Source of the DNA: an uncultured Erysipelotrichaceae bacterium
Lineage (GTDB): Bacteria; Bacillota_I; Bacilli_A; Erysipelotrichales; Coprobacillaceae
NCBI GenBank assembly: GCA_947573745.1
Contig: CANPGX010000027.1
Location: forward strand, 1-10,197
Reading direction: 5' to 3'
DNA length: 10,197 bases
Shown one piece after another: positions 6,766-10,197 of the stretch (within the stretch, counting starts at the first letter, position 1; each line of letters begins with the position of its first letter). The position numbers and the translations under genes are program-made. The notes below the pieces were generated by a model. The model was not told where the DNA came from. It worked only from the letters and a program-made list of their open reading frames with translations, and ran no database searches.

Positions 6766-7167
6766 TTATTGATATTGGTATTGAACAGGTTCGTCAAATT
6801 CAACAAAATCTAGATAAATCATAGGAAGAAGATAATGTTTATCTGTTTTTGGATCACCGATAATGATATGATCTCTACCGACTTCTTCAATAACACCTTT
6901 AAAAGTACGATCGCGCCATTCAACACTTTCAGAAAAAGAACAGTATACAGTCGCTACTTTACCGCGATTTAGGCGTAAGACATTTTCAATGTACGTTTGT
7001 TCGTTCATCTGTGAATTGATAGTGAGTGAAGGTGTAGGCGTAGGCGCAGCTGGAGTTTCTGTTTCTTCTTCCTGTCTAGTTTTAGCGACTTCGCGTGTTG
7101 CCTGATTAAATTGAATATCGGGTTGTAAAAAAGCATTGGAATAAGGATAAGTTGATTGATAGTCCAT
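6766..7167 (-). CDS. gerQ: Spore coat protein GerQ
   Basis: The conserved GerQ core occupies about residues 55-133 of 133: QTYIENVLRLNRGKVATVY, EWRDRTFKGVIEEVGRDHI, GDPKTDKHYLLPMIYLDFVEF and the Tyr/Gln-rich end. In B. subtilis GerQ is an inner-coat protein that keeps CwlJ in the coat and is needed for calcium-dipicolinate-triggered germination; here it follows cwlJ by 16 nt, as expected. A strong Shine-Dalgarno site (AAAGGAG) lies 6 nt before the ATG. The N-terminal half (1-50) is low-complexity, Gln/Thr/Pro-rich, with an APTPTP stretch at 41-46, and is not conserved. The N-terminal lysines that transglutaminase cross-links in B. subtilis GerQ are missing. Expression is probably from the sigma-E-like promoter in front of cwlJ. 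Confidence 0.93.
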   Translation of the reverse strand: MDYQSTYPYSNAFLQPDIQFNQATREVAKTRQEEETETPAAPTPTPSLTINSQMNEQTYIENVLRLNRGKVATVYCSFSESVEWRDRTFKGVIEEVGRDHIIIGDPKTDKHYLLPMIYLDFVEFDEPVQYQYQ

Positions 7168-7183
7168 AAGATTCTCCTTTGTA

Positions 7184-7603
7184 TTAAAATATACAGTTTA
7201 AATCACTGCCTGGATTATAAAAACAGTGGTTTTTAAATCTTCCTGATAAATTGCCGTAGAATTTTGATGGGCAGTTAACATTTTTACCAGGATTTTTAAA
7301 CCATAATGCGTTATAAGCTGGTTCTGCACGATAACCTTCAATGCATCGTCTAGCCAGTTCAACGACTCTGGCATTGACACCTTGATTAAAAAGATCTGTT
7401 CCTACACCAGCAAAAGCATTTTTTTGATAGACGGCATCAGTAATCGTACGCACATTCTTAAAAACATCACATCGTGTAACGACACGATTGATGACGACAT
7501 TTCCTACTAAAAGCATGCCATCATCTCCTTCACCTAAGGCCTCAGCCTGCATGAGTTTTGCTAGCAAAGTGACTTCCTCAGGGGTGTATTGACATCTAGC
7601 CGT
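7184..7603 (-). CDS. cwlJ: Spore cortex-lytic cell wall hydrolase CwlJ (apparent ACG start)
   Basis: CwlJ sits in the spore coat and breaks cortex peptidoglycan during germination. The product is a Hydrolase_2 (SleB/CwlJ catalytic domain) protein: LLAKLMQAEALGEGDDG with likely catalytic Glu21, LLVGNVVINRV, then ALWFKNPG, CPSKFYGN and RFKNHCFYNP near the end. There is no signal peptide, SPOR or binding domain, which fits CwlJ rather than SleB. Read from ACG at 7603-7601 it has 139 residues beginning (M)ARCQYTPEEVTLLAKL, which aligns from the first residue with B. subtilis CwlJ (142 residues); GAGGTG (7616-7611) is 7 nt upstream. No ATG, GTG or TTG lies in frame between the upstream stop (7612-7610) and TTG 7567, which is the fallback start: it would drop 12 residues, though GAGG happens to lie 7 nt before it. 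Point mutation, sequence error or a true ACG start are all possible. gerQ follows at 16 nt. Confidence 0.85.
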   Translation of the reverse strand, partial: TARCQYTPEEVTLLAKLMQAEALGEGDDGMLLVGNVVINRVVTRCDVFKNVRTITDAVYQKNAFAGVGTDLFNQGVNARVVELARRCIEGYRAEPAYNALWFKNPGKNVNCPSKFYGNLSGRFKNHCFYNPGSDLNCIF

Positions 7604-7636
7604 GTATAATCACCTCTTTCTATTGCCGACTGCTTT

Positions 7637-7665
7637 AATATATGATTTGAATATGTGAAATAGAC
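7637..7665 (-). promoter_or_regulatory. Sigma-E-like promoter of cwlJ-gerQ
   Basis: On the - strand CATATATT (7644-7637) matches the sigma-E -10 consensus CATACANT at seven of eight positions, and GTCTATT (7665-7659), 14 bp upstream, matches the -35 KMATATT at five of seven. B. subtilis cwlJ is transcribed by sigma-E in the mother cell. Transcription would start near 7629, placing GAGGTG and the ACG about 13 and 26 nt downstream, which supports the early start of cwlJ. The -10 also fits sigma-K (CATANNNTA), but no good sigma-K -35 is present. Confidence 0.5.
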
Positions 7666-7698
7666 GTAAAGAAATGTAAAACTTTGATGTCTTTTTTT
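7662..7698 (+). terminator. Orphan intrinsic terminator on the + strand
   Basis: AGACGTAAAG (7662-7671) pairs with CTTTGATGTCT (7682-7692) across a 10-nt loop, forming ten base pairs with one G-T pair and one bulged G, followed by a run of T to 7698. The T tract makes it active only on the + strand, where no gene lies in front: cwlJ, gerQ and murQ all run the other way. It may end an antisense or small RNA, or protect glgC from read-through. Confidence 0.6.
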
Positions 7699-7769
7699 CG
7701 TCGTTTTATTTAAAGGGGTGCTTTATAATAGAATATATGAAAAAAATTGAATGACTTGTAAGTTTATCA

Positions 7770-7798
7770 TGGCATTCTTTAAAAGAATGTGTTAAACT
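7770..7798 (+). promoter_or_regulatory. Tentative promoter of the glycogen operon
   Basis: An extended -10, TG-T-TAAACT (TG at 7790-7791, hexamer 7793-7798), has a poor -35 (TGGCAT, 7770-7775) at 17 bp. Alternatives nearby are TATAAG at 7798-7803 with TTCTTT at 7775-7780, and a perfect TATAAT at 7724-7729 without a recognisable -35. Which is used cannot be decided from the sequence. The 236-bp divergent region otherwise holds the cwlJ promoter, the orphan terminator, the palindrome and the cre-like site. Confidence 0.4.
7773..7789. repeat. Perfect 17-bp palindrome upstream of glgC
   Basis: CATTCTTT and AAAGAATG are perfect 8-bp inverted arms around one central A. It lies between the proposed -35 and -10 of glgC, a typical operator position for a dimeric repressor. 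There is no T tract and no loop, so it is not a terminator. Confidence 0.5.
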
Positions 7799-7805
7799 AT
7801 AAGCA

Positions 7806-7820
7806 TAGAAACCGTTTTCA
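7806..7820 (+). promoter_or_regulatory. cre-like CcpA operator before glgC
   Basis: TAGAAACCGTTTTCA fits the cre consensus WTGNAANCGNWNNCW with one mismatch (A for the T at position 2). It lies at or just after the likely transcription start, 6 nt before the glgC Shine-Dalgarno site (AAGGAGG, 7826-7832), so CcpA bound there would block the start or elongation of glycogen-operon transcription. Confidence 0.5.
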
Positions 7821-7839
7821 TTTGTAAGGAGGAAGAAAT

Positions 7840-8964
7840 ATGAGCAAAGAGATAGTGGCTATGATTCTTGCAGGGGGTCGTGGTACACGATTAGAAGCTT
7901 TAACAGCAAAGGTGGCTAAACCAGCTGTTTATTTTGGTGGGAAATATCGTATTATTGATTTCCCATTAAGTAACTGCGCAAATTCTGGTATAGATATCGT
8001 GGGTGTCTTGACACAATACGAGTCTGTATTATTGGGGACTTATGTAGGCTCTGGACAAAAATGGGGTTTAAGTGGCACCAACTCTATGGCAGCTATTTTA
8101 CCAGCCAGAGAAAGAGGCGAAGTTGGAGCAACCTGGTATGAAGGTACAGCTGATGCGATTTACCAAAATCTTAATTTCTTAGATGGCTATGATCCAGAAT
8201 ATGTGTTGATTCTTTCAGGAGATCACATTTATAAAATGGATTATGCAAAAATGTTGGAAGCCCATAAAGAAAGAAAGGCAGCGGCAACGATTGCGGTCTT
8301 GAATGTTTCATTAGAAGAGGCTAGTCGTTTTGGTATTATGAATGCTAAGGAAGATGGGACAATCTATGAATTTGAAGAAAAGCCAGCCCATCCTAAATCA
8401 AACCTTGCTAGTATGGGGATTTATATCTTTACGTATAAAGAATTGAAGAAATATTTAAAAGCAGATGCTAAACTTAAGGATAGTAAACATGACTTTGGTA
8501 TGAATATCATTCCAGCTATGTTGAATGATGGTAAGAAGTTATATGCTTATGAATTTGACGGCTATTGGAAAGATGTAGGTACGGTTGATAGTTTATGGCA
8601 GGCTAACATGGATCTTTTAGCAGATAAAGAGTTAGACTTATATAATCAAAAGAGTGATTGGAAGATTTATACAGAAGATACTTTCTCTCATCCACAAATT
8701 ATTGGCGAAGATGCTGTGGTGACCAATTCTATGGTAACACAAGGTTGTGTCGTTGATGGAGAAGTTACAGGATCTGTACTTTTTGACAATGTGCATGTTG
8801 GTCAAGGGGCAAAAGTAGTGGATTCGGTATTGATGCCAGGTGTCTTGATTGAAGAAGGTGCAGAAGTTTATAAAGCTATTGTAGATGAAGGTGTGGTTGT
8901 TCATTCTTCTACGGTTGTCAATAAAGAAGCTAAAAAAGTAGAACTTGTAGCAAAGAATCGATAG
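7840..8964 (+). CDS. glgC: Glucose-1-phosphate adenylyltransferase, catalytic subunit
   Basis: GlgC makes ADP-glucose and pyrophosphate from ATP and glucose-1-phosphate, the committing step of bacterial glycogen synthesis in the cytoplasm. In the 374-residue protein the nucleotide loop LAGGRGTRL (10-18), RIIDFPLSNC (37-46), GTADAIYQN (102-110), catalytic SGDHIYKMDY (126-135; Asp128) and the glucose-1-phosphate motif FEEKP (178-182; Lys181) are all intact. The C-terminal third is a left-handed beta-helix of hexapeptide repeats, the regulatory and assembly domain. AAGGAGG sits 7 nt before the ATG. glgD follows after 13 nt, its ribosome site overlapping the glgC stop. In other Bacillota GlgC and GlgD form a mixed tetramer with better activity and changed regulation. 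The cre-like site and palindrome upstream suggest control by carbon supply. Confidence 0.97.
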   Translation: MSKEIVAMILAGGRGTRLEALTAKVAKPAVYFGGKYRIIDFPLSNCANSGIDIVGVLTQYESVLLGTYVGSGQKWGLSGTNSMAAILPARERGEVGATWYEGTADAIYQNLNFLDGYDPEYVLILSGDHIYKMDYAKMLEAHKERKAAATIAVLNVSLEEASRFGIMNAKEDGTIYEFEEKPAHPKSNLASMGIYIFTYKELKKYLKADAKLKDSKHDFGMNIIPAMLNDGKKLYAYEFDGYWKDVGTVDSLWQANMDLLADKELDLYNQKSDWKIYTEDTFSHPQIIGEDAVVTNSMVTQGCVVDGEVTGSVLFDNVHVGQGAKVVDSVLMPGVLIEEGAEVYKAIVDEGVVVHSSTVVNKEAKKVELVAKNR

Positions 8965-8977
8965 GAGGGGAAGAAAG

Positions 8978-10087
8978 ATGGCTAAAGTAATTGGACTTGT
9001 AAATTTACATTCAGATATTACCTATAAAGGACTTACTGAAAGAAGACCAGTGGCATCAGTAAGCTTTTTGGGACGTTATGGTATCGTTGATTTTGTTTTA
9101 TCAAATATGTCAAATTCGCAATTAGATTCTGTTGGGATTTTGATTCAAGAAAAACCACGTTCTTTATTTAAACATTTAAAATCTGGTCAATCATGGAACT
9201 TTAATACAAAATCAGGGGGTATTTCATTATTATATAATGAGCAATACGCTAATAACCCTAAATATAATCATGATATCAATAATCTTGTTGAAAATATAGC
9301 ATTCATCAAAGAAAGTAAAGCAGATTATGTTGTTATTGCGCCAGCACATATCATTACGACGATGGATTATATGGATGCAGTAGAGGCTCATGAAAAATCT
9401 GGTGCTGAAGTAACAATGGTTTATAAAAAGATCAATGATGCTGATACAGCATTTATCGGGGGTAGTTATTTAAGACTTAAAGGCAAACAAGTCACCGAAA
9501 TTAAAACGAATAAAGGTAATCGTAAAGAGCGCGCTATCTCTCTAGAGACATATGTTATTAATACGAAAGTGTTATTGAAGTTATTAGAATATGCTAAGAA
9601 ATTAAGTTCTTTCTTTGATTTAAAAGATACCCTAGCTTATTTATGTGATGAAAGAAATATTTGTGCTTATGAATATAAAGGCTTTGCAAGATGTATTGAC
9701 TCATTTGAATCTTACTTTAATACATCATTAGAATTCTTAAATCTTGATATCGCCACACAAGTCTTTAAGAGTAGTTGGCCTATTTATACTACAACCAATG
9801 ACACACCTCCTACAAAATATGGTAAAGAAGCCCATGTTAAGAAATCTTTCGTAGCGAATGGAGCTTTAGTTGAAGGTAGCGTAGAGGGTAGCGTTATCGG
9901 TCGTGAAGTACGTATTGGTAAAGGTGCTAGTATCAAGAATTGTATTATTTTTACAGGTAGTGTTATTGCACCAGGGGCAGTTCTTGAAAATGTGGTTGTA
10001 GACAAACATGCTAAAGTGGAAAGAAAGACCGAACTTCGTGGTACAAAAGAAGAACCATTGTTTGTTAGAGAAGGGGATGTCGTTTAA
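8978..10087 (+). CDS. glgD: GlgD, non-catalytic ADP-glucose pyrophosphorylase subunit
   Basis: The 369-residue protein is collinear with GlgC but lacks its active site. The glycine/arginine nucleotide loop is replaced by VNLHSDITYKGLTERRP (8-24), the catalytic Asp of SGDHIYKMDY becomes Ala in APAHIITTMDY (Ala123), and no FEEKP motif is found. RYGIVDFVLSNMSNS (33-47) and the C-terminal beta-helix (about 290-360, GSVEGSVIG, GKGASIKNC, GAVLENVVV) remain. GlgD-type subunits pair with GlgC and modulate its activity and response to activators. A very strong Shine-Dalgarno site (AGGAGGGG, 8963-8970) suggests high translation. The stop overlaps the glgA start by one base (TAATG). Confidence 0.95.
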   Translation: MAKVIGLVNLHSDITYKGLTERRPVASVSFLGRYGIVDFVLSNMSNSQLDSVGILIQEKPRSLFKHLKSGQSWNFNTKSGGISLLYNEQYANNPKYNHDINNLVENIAFIKESKADYVVIAPAHIITTMDYMDAVEAHEKSGAEVTMVYKKINDADTAFIGGSYLRLKGKQVTEIKTNKGNRKERAISLETYVINTKVLLKLLEYAKKLSSFFDLKDTLAYLCDERNICAYEYKGFARCIDSFESYFNTSLEFLNLDIATQVFKSSWPIYTTTNDTPPTKYGKEAHVKKSFVANGALVEGSVEGSVIGREVRIGKGASIKNCIIFTGSVIAPGAVLENVVVDKHAKVERKTELRGTKEEPLFVREGDVV

Positions 10088-10197
10088 TGAAAATTGTTTT
10101 TGCAACAAGTGAAGCGACACCGTTTATTAAATCTGGTGGTTTAGCAGACGTTTTAGGGTCATTGCCTAAGGCAATGGCCGCTAAAGGTCATGAAAGT
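10087..10197 (+). CDS. glgA: Glycogen synthase, N-terminal fragment cut by window end
   Basis: The first 37 codons read MKIVFATSEATPF, then IKSGGLADVLGSLPKAMAAKGHES. This is the GT5 glycogen/starch synthase N-terminus; KSGGLADV is the usual K-S/T-GGL ADP-glucose-binding motif with Lys15. GlgA transfers glucose from ADP-glucose to the growing alpha-1,4-glucan. The ATG shares one base with the glgD stop, and AAGGGG (10071-10076) lies 10 nt upstream, within glgD. The rest of the gene, normally about 470-480 residues, lies beyond the window, so nothing can be said about its integrity. Confidence 0.96.
   Translation, partial: MKIVFATSEATPFIKSGGLADVLGSLPKAMAAKGHES

Noticed and set aside
7589..7610. 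Perfect TTGACA and TATAAT on the + strand within 22 bases
   Set aside because: The spacer is only 10 bp, far below the 16-18 bp a sigma-A promoter needs, so the pair is not a promoter as such. The TATAAT alone is kept only as a weak hint for a small RNA.
7737..7754. Micro-ORF MKKIE upstream of glgC as leader peptide
   Set aside because: No ribosome site before it, only five codons without repeated regulatory codons, and no antiterminator structure visible after it.
8638..8904. Open frame on the - strand opposite glgC
   Set aside because: Lies wholly within an intact, well-recognised gene, has no ribosome site and resembles no family. The same holds for the - strand frames at 5229-5459 and 9784-10120.
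1..10197. Mobile elements, CRISPR, tRNA, rRNA, prophage or defence genes
   Set aside because: None seen. The gene content is housekeeping, sporulation and glycogen metabolism, with uniform base and codon use.

Overview
The window looks like chromosomal DNA from a low-GC, endospore-forming Bacillota. Genes are short and tightly packed, Shine-Dalgarno sites are strong (AAGGAGG type), and A/T-rich intrinsic terminators follow most transcription units. Four sporulation or germination genes (yabP, yabQ, cwlJ, gerQ) point to a spore former. Together with a glgC-glgD-glgA glycogen operon and the overall protein style, an Erysipelotrichia/Coprobacillaceae-like gut anaerobe is plausible, but that placement is inference from the sequence alone. 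There are no mobile elements, CRISPR arrays, tRNA or rRNA genes, and no gene-free stretch longer than 300 bases.

Left part, + strand (1-1012): yabP, yabQ and divIC form the conserved sporulation/cell-division cluster. yabP and yabQ share one base and yabQ and divIC overlap by 52 nt. A promoter-like extended -10 inside yabQ could give divIC its own vegetative transcription. A terminator whose stem contains the divIC stop codon closes the unit. Then come an Esterase_D-type alpha/beta hydrolase, a Cof-type HAD phosphatase, uracil-DNA glycosylase (ung) and folylpolyglutamate synthase (folC), closely spaced or overlapping, ending in a terminator at about 4556. Next is a single-gene unit (4567-5759) with a strong promoter overlapped by a cre-like site, coding for a membrane-anchored or exported protein I do not recognise.

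Middle, - strand (5766-7665): cwlJ and gerQ (spore-cortex lytic enzyme and its coat partner) form a two-gene operon behind a sigma-E-like promoter. murQ (MurNAc-6-phosphate etherase) follows with its own sigma-A-like promoter. murQ and the unknown gene converge on a shared bidirectional terminator. cwlJ has no standard start codon where homology and its Shine-Dalgarno site place the start; an ACG stands there.

Right part, + strand (7604-10197): a 236-bp divergent intergenic region holds the cwlJ promoter, an intrinsic terminator on the + strand with no gene in front of it, a perfect 17-bp palindrome, and a cre-like site. It is followed by glgC, glgD (catalytically dead ADP-glucose pyrophosphorylase subunit) and the first 37 codons of glgA. 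GlgC/GlgD make ADP-glucose and GlgA polymerises it into glycogen.

There is no clear novel multi-gene system. The points most worth a second look are the cwlJ start, the orphan terminator with a possible small or antisense RNA, the two cre-like sites, and the unrecognised exported protein.
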